Shown: in pieces, positions 7,111-15,714 of the stretch
How the letters are laid out: each line of letters opens with the position of its first letter
Numbering within the stretch: position 1 is the stretch's first letter
NCBI GenBank assembly: GCA_963676635.1
Contig: OY781105.1
Span: 2,728,001 to 2,792,000, forward strand
From: GCA-002708315 sp963676635
GTDB lineage: Bacteria; Bacteroidota; Bacteroidia; Bacteroidales; F082
Direction of reading: 5' to 3'
Length of the DNA: 64,000 bases
Program-made: the position numbers and the translations under genes
The notes under the pieces: model-generated
Told to the model about the DNA's origin: nothing
Seen by the model: only the letters and a program-made list of their open reading frames with translations
The model's database searches: none

Positions 7111-8679
7111 CTATCTCACAAAAATCATCTTATGGTTTTCAGTAGTATTCCCAACTCTTAACGTGAAGTAATATACACCAGGTTTAACATTGTCTTCTTC
7201 CGGATAGTATGTTTCGACATATTTTCCGGCTTCCCGATATTCATTATTAATTATTGTGGCTATATTACGGCCATAGATATCAACTACTCCAAGATAAACT
7301 TTATCAGCTTTCCTGATTTTGAATTTAACATTAGTTGACTCTTTAAAAGGATTAGGATAATTAATAACAGAGCTAACTGGTTTGCGATCAGTAGCATTTG
7401 CAATATCAGTAGTACTTTCGATTATTGCGGTCCATATTGACATCTGATTTCCATCTGCTCTGGCCCATATTGGGCGTACACGACCGTTATGAGCCGTTAT
7501 GTTGGTATAATCTCCAAAAAATACAGTACTGTAAGGTAAAAACGGGCTTTCGCTGATGCAGAAGTTCTCAAAGGTCTCGCCACCATCTGTTGATTTAGCA
7601 ATAAATACATCTGTATTCAGTCCTTCATAATTTCGTCTGTCATAGAATACAATATATATATCACCATTTGCCTGATCAATGGTCATCCATGTAAAAAATT
7701 GCTGCTTCCCGGCAGGATCATCATTTACACGCAAAGCTTCAGACCATGTGTTACCTCCATCAATAGATTTTGATATCCAGATATCAGTATCCTCTTCTCC
7801 ATAACGTTGATCTGCCCAGTTAACATAAATTGTCCCTCTATATTCAGAATTACTTATGTCGCAACATGTAATTGGTAGTCCGTTAGCCCTGCTGATGCCA
7901 GGAATATCCATATCCCAGCCTCCAGGCTGTGAATTAATAAAGATGTCATCATCGAGCCATGTTTCTCCGCTGTCAAGAGAGCGGTCAAAAACAATACCTT
8001 CTGGTCCGGACCATGCAACATATACCTGACCTTCAGGACCCACTGCAGGTACCGCGCCCTCAACAGTCGAATCACTGTCGACACAATTTCCTGACACCTT
8101 GTTAATTCTCAGGGCGTCAGTCCAGGTTTCTCCACCGTCAACTGACTTACTGAAATGAATATTGGAATACTTATTAATGTCGGAGGTGCCATATTGATCA
8201 AATTGAGTCCATGTAACATAGATAGTATTGGTGGCACTGTCAACAACAGCCCATTCTTTGTCCTGTGCTTTGGTCCCATCAAGTCCGGTATATGTTCCAT
8301 TATCCCATGTTTGTTCTTCAAAGTCAAATTTCTGACAGACAATACGATCAATCCAGCTACCTACTGGAGGATTTGCCAGATGGAAGTAATAAAAATCACC
8401 AGCAGTGTCTACAATAATACAAGGATCTCCCCATACGCCATACTCGGGTGATTGAAGAGTGTGTATGGTCCAGTTAAAGCCTCCATCCTCTGAAACGTAG
8501 TATTTATTAAGATTGGAACCAGCTATAATCTGGTCTGTATTTTTTGGATTCATACATATAGAAGGCTCGCTTATGCCACTGGTTCCAACAGGTGTAAGTC
8601 TGATATTTTGATATTGTGCTGTTAATACCAGTGAGGAAGATAACAGCACAATTGCATATATATATTTTAGTGTTTTCAT
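7111..8679 (-). CDS. Secreted BNR/Asp-box beta-propeller protein with T9SS type A tail
   Basis: An N-terminal signal peptide (to about residue 21, ending LVLTAQ) exports this 522-residue protein. The body contains at least five Asp boxes of the S-x-D-x-G-x-T-W type (SEDGGFNWT, SVDGGETWT, SLDSGETWL, SIDGGNTWS, STDGGETFE). These mark a sialidase/photolyase-like propeller. The last 80 residues are a T9SS type A sorting domain (NYPNPFKESTNVKF, VVDIYGRNI, PGVYYFTLRVGNTTENHKMIFVR), directing it to the cell surface or outside. The FRIP/RIP arginine motif of true sialidases is absent, so I would not call it a sialidase. The binding partner or substrate is unknown. Confidence 0.85.
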   Translation of the reverse strand: MKTLKYIYAIVLLSSSLVLTAQYQNIRLTPVGTSGISEPSICMNPKNTDQIIAGSNLNKYYVSEDGGFNWTIHTLQSPEYGVWGDPCIIVDTAGDFYYFHLANPPVGSWIDRIVCQKFDFEEQTWDNGTYTGLDGTKAQDKEWAVVDSATNTIYVTWTQFDQYGTSDINKYSNIHFSKSVDGGETWTDALRINKVSGNCVDSDSTVEGAVPAVGPEGQVYVAWSGPEGIVFDRSLDSGETWLDDDIFINSQPGGWDMDIPGISRANGLPITCCDISNSEYRGTIYVNWADQRYGEEDTDIWISKSIDGGNTWSEALRVNDDPAGKQQFFTWMTIDQANGDIYIVFYDRRNYEGLNTDVFIAKSTDGGETFENFCISESPFLPYSTVFFGDYTNITAHNGRVRPIWARADGNQMSIWTAIIESTTDIANATDRKPVSSVINYPNPFKESTNVKFKIRKADKVYLGVVDIYGRNIATIINNEYREAGKYVETYYPEEDNVKPGVYYFTLRVGNTTENHKMIFVR

Positions 8680-8734
8680 GGTTGTCCTTTTATATAATAG
8701 ACAGTAATACTCTTCAGTATGTTGTCTGAGAGTG

Positions 8735-10051
8735 TCAGTAATTTATATTGCTGTTAGCAGTTTTCATGTCTATTTGCTTCTCACTACTTGCTACAATACT
8801 TGTAATGCTTAGATCGCCTGTCACATTCACGGAAGTGCGTAACATGTCCAGAGGTCTGTCAACAGCAAAGATTAAAGCAACACCTTCTGTGGGAATACCT
8901 ACAGATGTAAGAACAATAACCAGCATAACCATACCAGCCCCGGGAACAGCAGCAGAGCCTATGGATGCAAGAGTAGCTGTTAGAATAATTGTTAGTTGAG
9001 CGCTTAATCCCAAATCCATTCCATAAACCTGAGCCAGGAATATTGCTGCAACGGCTTGATACAAGCTTGTTCCATCCATATTAATAGTAGCTCCCAATGG
9101 TAAAACAAAACTTGCAGTTTCGTTGTTAATCCCTAGTTTCTCTTCGGCTGTTTCCATTGTTAGAGGAAGAGTGGCCGCACTTGAGCTAGTTGAGAAAGCA
9201 AGCAACTGCACTGGCGATATCTTTTTAGCAAATTTCGAATACTTAATTTTTGTAAATAACTTTAATAATATGGGATAAGTAACAAAAATCATCATTAACA
9301 GGCCAAGAATAACAGTAATCCCATAAACACCTAGTGCAGCAAACAGCGAAACAGTATCAGAAGGATCATCGCCTGCAATATCTACAATAAGTGATGCCAA
9401 TAAAGCCATTACGCCATACGGAGCGCCTGCCATTATAATATCTATTAGTTTTAGTACAATTTCGTTAAGACTGTCAATGAATTTTTTAACAGGAGAAACT
9501 TTCTTTTCAGGAAGCATAACCATAGCAATACCAAATAAAAGGGCAAAGAAAATGACCTGTAGCATTTTAGTATTGTTTGTCATGGCATTAATAATATTCG
9601 AAGGAACGATATCGATAATAAACTGAAGTGGTGATTCTTCTTGCAAGTGTGCTGCTGCTGTTTCTTTTTCAGCAGCATTATCAGAGAACTTTTCCTGAAA
9701 CTCAATGGCTTTATCCTCCGGGAAAACCTTACCGGGATTGGTAATATTAACAATAATAAGCCCTATTGATATGGCGAGAACTGTTGTGAAAATATAGAAA
9801 CTTATTGTTTTAAGTCCAATACGCGAAAGTCTGGATATGTCTTTTAGGTTTGAAACACCACTTATTAAAGATGTTATAATAAGAGGCATTGCAATAAGCT
9901 TTAGAAGGTTTATAAATATTGTACCCCAAGGTTTTATATAGAATGATGTAATTTGATTCCATCCCATATTAATGGAAATAAATCCCCAGATAATTCCAAT
10001 AATCATCCCTATTAGGATTTTCCAGTGGAATGCAATTTTTTTTATTTTCAT
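8735..10051 (-). CDS. Dicarboxylate/amino acid:cation symporter (DAACS, GltP/DctA type)
   Basis: This inner-membrane secondary carrier of 438 residues brings in C4-dicarboxylates, glutamate/aspartate or serine with Na+ or H+. Family motifs are clear: the serine-rich re-entrant loop AFSTSSSAATLPLTME, the NMDGT motif in LGATINMDGTSLYQA, and the second hairpin GSAAVPGAGMVMLVIVLTSVGIP. The later VDRPLDMLRTSVNVTGDL carries the conserved Asp and Asn of the substrate and sodium sites. A polar insert (about residues 115-150) follows TM3. Substrate is not predictable with confidence: the Arg in LRTSVNVTGD favours an acidic side chain. It is divergent from the phosphofructokinase gene. Confidence 0.93.
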   Translation of the reverse strand: MKIKKIAFHWKILIGMIIGIIWGFISINMGWNQITSFYIKPWGTIFINLLKLIAMPLIITSLISGVSNLKDISRLSRIGLKTISFYIFTTVLAISIGLIIVNITNPGKVFPEDKAIEFQEKFSDNAAEKETAAAHLQEESPLQFIIDIVPSNIINAMTNNTKMLQVIFFALLFGIAMVMLPEKKVSPVKKFIDSLNEIVLKLIDIIMAGAPYGVMALLASLIVDIAGDDPSDTVSLFAALGVYGITVILGLLMMIFVTYPILLKLFTKIKYSKFAKKISPVQLLAFSTSSSAATLPLTMETAEEKLGINNETASFVLPLGATINMDGTSLYQAVAAIFLAQVYGMDLGLSAQLTIILTATLASIGSAAVPGAGMVMLVIVLTSVGIPTEGVALIFAVDRPLDMLRTSVNVTGDLSITSIVASSEKQIDMKTANSNINY

Positions 10052-10145
10052 ATTGTGATTTGTTACCTTATGAAAGAAATGTATAATGAGAATTTCAAAA
10101 TTAGAAAATTTTGATTAAAATTGACGTTGTAAAATATTATTGCAT

Positions 10146-11171
10146 ATGAACAGGAGAAAAAGAATAGGTATCCTAACAGCTGGCGGTGATTGTCCGGGAC
10201 TAAATGCTGCAATAAGAGGCGTTGGAAAAACAGCAATTGTTAAATATGGAATGGAAGTTTACGGCATTTCATCAGGATTTTTGGGAATGATTGAGAAGGA
10301 TTATTTTCCCCTTGAGGAACGTATGCTGTCAGGTATACTTACTCTGGGAGGAACAATATTAGGAACATCACGTGAAAAGCCTTATAAGAAATCAAAACGC
10401 CATAAGATTGATAAACCAGGGCGTATTGTAGAAACTTATAATGAACTTGGATTGGACTGTCTTGTTTGCATAGGCGGAAATGGAACGCAGAAAACAGCAG
10501 CAAAACTTGCTAATGAAGGTATTAATATAATAGGACTCCCAAAAACAATCGATAATGATGTTTGGGGAACTGACCAGACTTTTGGTTTTGATTCGGCATT
10601 ATGGATTGCAACAGATGCTATTGACAGACTGCATTCAACAGCTAACTCACATAAACGGATAATGGTTATTGAAATAATGGGACATCATGCAGGATGGTTG
10701 ACACTTTATTCAGGACTTGCCGGCGGCGGTGATGTTATATTGTTGCCTGAACTGGACCATAATATGGATGTAGTTAATAAATATTTACTTAACAGAGCAA
10801 AACATAAAAAACCATATTCTATTGTGGTGGTAGCTGAAGGTATTGCAAAACCTGATCCGTCACAATCCGCTGCATCATATATTGCTCAACAAGTTGAAAA
10901 GGGTACAGGTATAGAAACACGAAAAACAATTCTTGGGTATATTCAACGCGGTGGCAGCCCTTCACCAATGGACAGAATTCTGGCTACACGTTTTGGAGCT
11001 GCAGCAGTGGATCTTATTGCTGAGGAAGACTATGGCAAGATGGTTATTAAGAAAGGTGAGAAAATTAAATCTATACCTCTGGAAGATGTTGGTGGTAAAT
11101 TACGTCTTGTTCCAAAGGACCATAAGCTTATAAAAAAAGCAAGAGGATTGGATATCTGTTTAGGGCATTGA
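10146..11171 (+). CDS. pfkA: 6-phosphofructokinase, group III (ATP or PPi donor uncertain)
   Basis: This glycolytic enzyme phosphorylates fructose 6-phosphate to the 1,6-bisphosphate. The 342 residues carry the nucleotide loop GILTAGGDCPGLNAAIRG and the catalytic motif PKTIDND (132-138). Substrate motifs MVIEIMGHHAGWL and VVAEG and the effector-side GYIQRGGSPSPMDRILATRFG are also present. It belongs to the group III branch that includes both PPi- and ATP-dependent enzymes. Donor residues are mixed: Gly113 in GGNGT is ATP-like, while Lys133 in PKTIDND is PPi-like, and Asn112 replaces the Asp usual in ATP enzymes. The start is ATG 10146; a TTG six bases upstream is also in frame. Confidence 0.92.
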   Translation: MNRRKRIGILTAGGDCPGLNAAIRGVGKTAIVKYGMEVYGISSGFLGMIEKDYFPLEERMLSGILTLGGTILGTSREKPYKKSKRHKIDKPGRIVETYNELGLDCLVCIGGNGTQKTAAKLANEGINIIGLPKTIDNDVWGTDQTFGFDSALWIATDAIDRLHSTANSHKRIMVIEIMGHHAGWLTLYSGLAGGGDVILLPELDHNMDVVNKYLLNRAKHKKPYSIVVVAEGIAKPDPSQSAASYIAQQVEKGTGIETRKTILGYIQRGGSPSPMDRILATRFGAAAVDLIAEEDYGKMVIKKGEKIKSIPLEDVGGKLRLVPKDHKLIKKARGLDICLGH

Positions 11172-11214
11172 AATTGCGATAATTAATGTAACAGTGTAGT
11201 AGTTTTCCTGTTCT

Positions 11215-12810
11215 TTAAAATCCATCCAGATTCATTGTTACTGTTGGTATCAACAACAACCATCCAAGTATTATAAGTATAAGCATAAATGGTGCTATCC
11301 ATTTAACCCAACGGTCGTATGGGATTTTTGCAACACCAAGAACGCCTATGAGTACACCTGATGTAGGAGTTATCATATTTGTAAACCCGTCACCAAACTG
11401 AAAAGCCATTACTGTTGCTTGTCGCGATAAGCTTACAAGGTCAGAAAATGGAGCCATTACTGGCATCGTCAATGCTGCTTTAGCTGACCCGGAAGGTATA
11501 ATGACGTTAATGATATTCTGGATTACATACATAACACTAACCGTTCCCAACTTACCCATACCTGCCATTGATGTTGAGACTCCATGAAGAATGGTGTCTA
11601 TTATTCTACCGTCTTCAAGTATTATAAGAATACCGCCTGCAAGACCAACAATTAAGGCAGCGGACATGATGTCTTTTGCTCCTTCAAGAAATTGTTTTGT
11701 GATTTCATTGGCATGATAGTTATAAGCAATGCCTGAAAACAATCCTAAGGCAAGAAATAAACTTGCTATCTCCTGAATATACCATGAATATCCCATTACA
11801 CCTATAATAAGATAGATGATAGTAAAAGCAAGAAGATTCAAAATAAAGAAGTGTACTGACTTACGTAAACTGAGGAAACCTGTGATTACAAATAATGCAG
11901 CAGAAATTGGTATTGCCGGGAACACACTTACTGAGTTACCAATCTTCATCTCTGTTGATTGGTGGATATATGAAAATATTCCAAGACCAATTACCAGAAT
12001 ACCGTATACTATCCATGCTGCAACAGGAGTATGATAATTTATTTCAGTGTTTTCTGTTTCACTACGTTTGCGCCAGTACTCGTCGCTTTGATAAACAGGA
12101 GACTTCTCTGGATTCTTTCTGACTTTAGCAGCGTAACGTAATATCCATGTGATACCAATAGTGTTAATAACAAACCAGCTGAATAATCTATAACCAAAGC
12201 CAGAAAATAATGGCAGATCAGCAATACCCTGTGCAATACCTATCGTAAAAGGATTAAGTACAGCTCCTGCAAACCCTAGCCCGGCAGCTACAAAACTAAT
12301 GCTTACTCCTACAATTGAATCATATCCCATTGATATGGATAGTGGAACAAGGATAACAATAAAGGCAATTGTTTCTTCGCTCATGCCAAAAACAGCTCCG
12401 AATATACTAAACACCAGCATAATCATTGTCAGAATGATATTGTTAACACCTATGGTTGCCAGTAATTTGTTTTTTTCAAGTCTTTTAGTGAACTTGAGGA
12501 ATGAGAATATACCAATATCAATACTTTTTGTACTGTTTACAATCCAGAATGCTCCTCCGATCATTAAAATAAAAACAATTATTCCCGACTGTTTTACAAA
12601 TCCGTCAAAAAAGGCTTGAAAGATTTGCCATGTCTGTGGATTGTTTTCAACCTGATGGAAGGACCCTTTGTCAATAACTGTTCTCTGTACTCCGTTAACA
12701 TCTTCAATATGACGGCTGTATTCACCGCCCGGAACAAACCAGGTAAGAATAGCTGCAAGAATAATTATACTGAAAATAATTACGTAAGTATGGGGTATCT
12801 TTTTAAACAT
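11215..12810 (-). CDS. YfcC-family transporter (DcuC-like carrier)
   Basis: This 531-residue inner-membrane protein has twelve or more hydrophobic segments. It opens with KIPHTYVIIFSIIILAAILTWFVPGGEY, the typical YfcC N-terminus. Two long membrane halves follow, with DxxVGVSISFVAAGLGFAGAVLNPFTIGIAQGIADLP in the first and a GSGKAAL-like re-entrant loop (IIPSGSAKAALTMPVMAPFSDL) in the second. The C-terminal FQFGDGFTNMITPTSGVLIGVLGVAKIPYDRWVKW is also a signature. Relatives carry C4-dicarboxylates, arginine/ornithine or short peptides; the substrate here is unknown. A -7 element on the minus strand (12833-12840) lies upstream of the start. Confidence 0.9.
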   Translation of the reverse strand: MFKKIPHTYVIIFSIIILAAILTWFVPGGEYSRHIEDVNGVQRTVIDKGSFHQVENNPQTWQIFQAFFDGFVKQSGIIVFILMIGGAFWIVNSTKSIDIGIFSFLKFTKRLEKNKLLATIGVNNIILTMIMLVFSIFGAVFGMSEETIAFIVILVPLSISMGYDSIVGVSISFVAAGLGFAGAVLNPFTIGIAQGIADLPLFSGFGYRLFSWFVINTIGITWILRYAAKVRKNPEKSPVYQSDEYWRKRSETENTEINYHTPVAAWIVYGILVIGLGIFSYIHQSTEMKIGNSVSVFPAIPISAALFVITGFLSLRKSVHFFILNLLAFTIIYLIIGVMGYSWYIQEIASLFLALGLFSGIAYNYHANEITKQFLEGAKDIMSAALIVGLAGGILIILEDGRIIDTILHGVSTSMAGMGKLGTVSVMYVIQNIINVIIPSGSAKAALTMPVMAPFSDLVSLSRQATVMAFQFGDGFTNMITPTSGVLIGVLGVAKIPYDRWVKWIAPFMLILIILGWLLLIPTVTMNLDGF

Positions 12811-12832
12811 AGTATTCCTTATTTAAAGGATG

Positions 12833-12840
12833 CAAATATA
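12833..12840 (-). promoter_or_regulatory. -7 promoter element of the YfcC-type gene
   Basis: The minus strand reads TATATTTG, an exact TAnnTTTG match, 22 bp before the ATG at 12810. Confidence 0.6.
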
Positions 12841-12874
12841 TATTTTCTGATCGGATGGATGTACTTAACAGAGG

Positions 12875-14014
12875 TTAATAAGTTAATAGTTTATTTGTTT
12901 GGTTCGATGTGAAATTCCATGAAAGCCTAATATTTATACAATTTCCCTTAAGTTGTGTAGCATCCGGATTACTGAAGTTTACGTATTCCCAAAGAAGTTG
13001 TAACGATAAAAAATTGCTATAATTATACCGATATCTGTATCCAACGCCAAATGTTATCTCCGGTGACCACAGTGTCTTTGATTTTTTGTTAATCTCTTCA
13101 TCACTGGCTATGGCTGTAAGTATCTGGGCTCCCAATCCGGCAGATAAATAATATTCTGATTTGTCCTTTATAAAAACAGTTCTCCCATATTCTATACCAA
13201 AGCTGGCAATTGATGACTTATCTGTACTTGTTATGGTATCATTGTACATGACTGTGTAATCGTTAACATCTAAACCAAATTTACCTTCAAGTTGTATATC
13301 AATGGTGTTTTTATAGAACACAGTACCAAATCCAAATCCAAAAATTAAATGACTTCCTAATACTTTTGCGGATTCATTTGGTAAAAAAATACCAGTATAG
13401 ACTTTTGCTGATATTTGGGGAATACGCTTTATGCTATCACTGAAGTCTGTATAGTAGTTCCTTAATGTTGAATCAATATTAGTGTTTGTTTTAAGTTCAT
13501 TTAGGGAGGTATTGTCATTGTAAAAGTTGACTATGAAATTTTCAGTGGCTGTTGTTTTATTGTTTTCTAATATTGAGTTGGCTATTGTGTCCGTAATATC
13601 ATTCATGCTTTGATGAAACATTAAATAGGGATCTTCATCAATTTGATAATGATAATAAGAATAACCCGGGAAATAATAATAATGTCTCATCTTCGAAATC
13701 ATGACCAATTCATTAAAGAACGATTTGTTAATTAAGCTACTATTAAAGTTACCTGATTTAATTTCAGTTAAAAACCTGTATTTATTAATTAGCTTATCTT
13801 TTCCACATCTGTTTTCGATATAGTCCAGAACAAGGGAGAGGCTATCAGTTTTATCTTTAGCATAATAATCCGTTACGAGGTATGAACTATTTAAGTAGAT
13901 GTCCTGACAACTAATATATTTTCTTGTCATTAAGCTGTCAAGATTTTGAGAATATACATTAACAGCAAGCAAAATTATCGATAAATTAATCAGGATTATT
14001 AAAGATTTTCTCAT
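12875..14014 (-). CDS. Secreted protein with C-terminal outer-membrane beta-barrel-like domain
   Basis: I do not recognise this 379-residue protein. It has a signal peptide (RKSLIILINLSIILLAVNVYSQ, about 1-22). A helical, polar N-terminal half (about 25-190) includes a tyrosine-rich stretch MRHYYYFPGYSYYHYQ. The C-terminal half alternates hydrophobic and polar residues in strands (GSHLIFGFGFGTVFYKNTIDIQLEGKFGLDV; FGIEYGRTVFIKD; YYLSAGLGAQIL; ITFGVGYRYRYNY; INIRLSWNF) and ends in an aromatic-rich strand. This resembles an 8- to 10-strand porin-like barrel. Its location is probably the outer membrane. No T9SS tail is visible. Confidence 0.65.
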   Translation of the reverse strand: MRKSLIILINLSIILLAVNVYSQNLDSLMTRKYISCQDIYLNSSYLVTDYYAKDKTDSLSLVLDYIENRCGKDKLINKYRFLTEIKSGNFNSSLINKSFFNELVMISKMRHYYYFPGYSYYHYQIDEDPYLMFHQSMNDITDTIANSILENNKTTATENFIVNFYNDNTSLNELKTNTNIDSTLRNYYTDFSDSIKRIPQISAKVYTGIFLPNESAKVLGSHLIFGFGFGTVFYKNTIDIQLEGKFGLDVNDYTVMYNDTITSTDKSSIASFGIEYGRTVFIKDKSEYYLSAGLGAQILTAIASDEEINKKSKTLWSPEITFGVGYRYRYNYSNFLSLQLLWEYVNFSNPDATQLKGNCINIRLSWNFTSNQTNKLLTY

Positions 14015-14209
14015 AATGTGGTATTCATTAATTTTGTTTCATTGTTTTGCTAAAATAAACAATGATTGTGCCATTTATTGGTCACTAGCATAAACAATTG
14101 TAATTCTACTTTGATCAGATTTATATGAATTATCAGGCTATTGATCTTCATCCTTGCATAAGTAAATAATTGCTATCATCCGTACGAACATTGTATTAAT
14201 TGCTGATTA

Positions 14210-15634
14210 TTATTGAACAACAATTTTTATTGTTTTGTTGTAGTTGATATTTTTATGTATAAGAATCATAAAATATAATCCGGGTGGCAGGATGGATATG
14301 TCAAACACTAATTTGTTATTTATAAGAAAATTATTCTGATGGTAGACCAGGTTACCATTGGTATTAATAATTTTCATGTTTTGAAAGCTTATTTTGCAAT
14401 TTGATTGTAAAACAAAATAATTACTGCATGGATTAGGAAAACCCCATATTTGATTATTATCCATATAGCTTTCAGTGGAAACAGGCTGTCCGTAATGTTT
14501 CCATAATTCATTCCATAGTTCATTGCGGTCTCCATCATAACCAAGAGCCCACATACCTGATCCGGATAAAGAGTTTTCCTTTGATAGCTCATATTTTAAA
14601 CCCAGACTTGAGTCGTTATCGAACCAAATCTGGTAATAATCAGAATATGCATACCAGCCCCAGGGAGTTTTACTTATATTATCCCATATTATTGTATCCT
14701 GCTCCAGTCTGTCCATTGCGGTTTCGTATGTTGGCTGACTAATATGATCTATAACAGATGAATATGCTGTGTTTGTTGTTGTCATCCATTTGTTGCCATA
14801 ATAAGGTAGCCCAAGTATGAGTTTTTCAGGACAACATTGAATTACATCCTGATATTCATTAGTAATAACAGTTGTAATATTATAACTACCGCCAGTAAGA
14901 GGTGCACACGGACCGCTTGTGCTGCTCCAAGGACCATAGAAGTTGTAACCCATTATAAACAGATAATCACATGAATTGGCAAGTCCGTAAAAATCCCAAT
15001 CTCCCCAGTTAACAGGTGGTGTAGCAAATGATACTTCATATTCAGGGTTTATATTGTGAAGATATTCAGATAGTTCAGTCATAAACCCGATTAATACAAC
15101 ATCTCTGTCAATTTGTGGTACATTCTCGAAATCAATATTTACACCTTGTAGGTTGTATTGAACGATAATCTCAGAAACTTCGTAAAAGAAAGTACTTCTG
15201 ATTGTCTCATTATTAAGAATATCGTGTATTTCCGTTCCGCTGAAATTAACAGCAGTAAGTATTACTTTGACGCCATTTTCATGTGAAGCGTTTATAAGAT
15301 CTGACCATGGCCAGTTTACGGGCATGTTAAGGGTTCCGTTAGGATTAACATTAAAGTCAAAAACAGCGATGTGACTGAGAATATCATATTGTAAGTAATC
15401 AAGGGCATCGGGATATTCCCAGTAAGGTAAATACCCAAATACTGTTGATGAAGGGATGCCATTATTTGCCTTAAGTGGAATAATGGAGTGATTTTTTTCT
15501 GATTTTAATTGATAATCTTCCGGATTATGTACTTTTGAGTCGTATTCGTGTTTTGATATGTAATTAGAATATCCTGATTGTGCTGATAGGTTCAACGATA
15601 GTGCTAAAATTAGTAGAAAATACAGGTATTTCAT
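14210..15634 (-). CDS. GH18-like glycosidase-fold protein with T9SS type A tail
   Basis: A signal peptide (residues 1-19, ending SLNLSAQ) precedes a 474-residue secreted protein. The GH18 TIM-barrel begins at VFGYLPYWEY (about 65) and runs through ILSHIAVFDFNV, GVKVILTAVN and YLFIMGYNFYGPW, ending near GMWALGYDGDRNELW (about 380). The catalytic segment is QGVNIDFE at 163-170: Asp168 and Glu170 are kept, but the first two Asp of DxxDxDxE are Gln163 and Asn166. The C-terminal 75 residues (FPNPCSNYFVLQSN..., PPGLYFMILIHKN) are a T9SS type A tail. Similar folds act on chitin, spore peptidoglycan or endo-N-acetylglucosaminidase substrates; the actual substrate is unknown. Confidence 0.85.
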   Translation of the reverse strand: MKYLYFLLILALSLNLSAQSGYSNYISKHEYDSKVHNPEDYQLKSEKNHSIIPLKANNGIPSSTVFGYLPYWEYPDALDYLQYDILSHIAVFDFNVNPNGTLNMPVNWPWSDLINASHENGVKVILTAVNFSGTEIHDILNNETIRSTFFYEVSEIIVQYNLQGVNIDFENVPQIDRDVVLIGFMTELSEYLHNINPEYEVSFATPPVNWGDWDFYGLANSCDYLFIMGYNFYGPWSSTSGPCAPLTGGSYNITTVITNEYQDVIQCCPEKLILGLPYYGNKWMTTTNTAYSSVIDHISQPTYETAMDRLEQDTIIWDNISKTPWGWYAYSDYYQIWFDNDSSLGLKYELSKENSLSGSGMWALGYDGDRNELWNELWKHYGQPVSTESYMDNNQIWGFPNPCSNYFVLQSNCKISFQNMKIINTNGNLVYHQNNFLINNKLVFDISILPPGLYFMILIHKNINYNKTIKIVVQ

Positions 15635-15714
15635 TTACTTGAATTTAGATTCAGGAAGATTTATCAGCAAAGATGTAAATAATACATGAGTTATCATGCC
15701 TAAAATTAAAATTT

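Noticed and set aside
7111..8679. Exo-alpha-sialidase
   Set aside because: Asp boxes are present, but the FRIP/RIP arginine motif of sialidases is not seen; only a BNR propeller can be supported.
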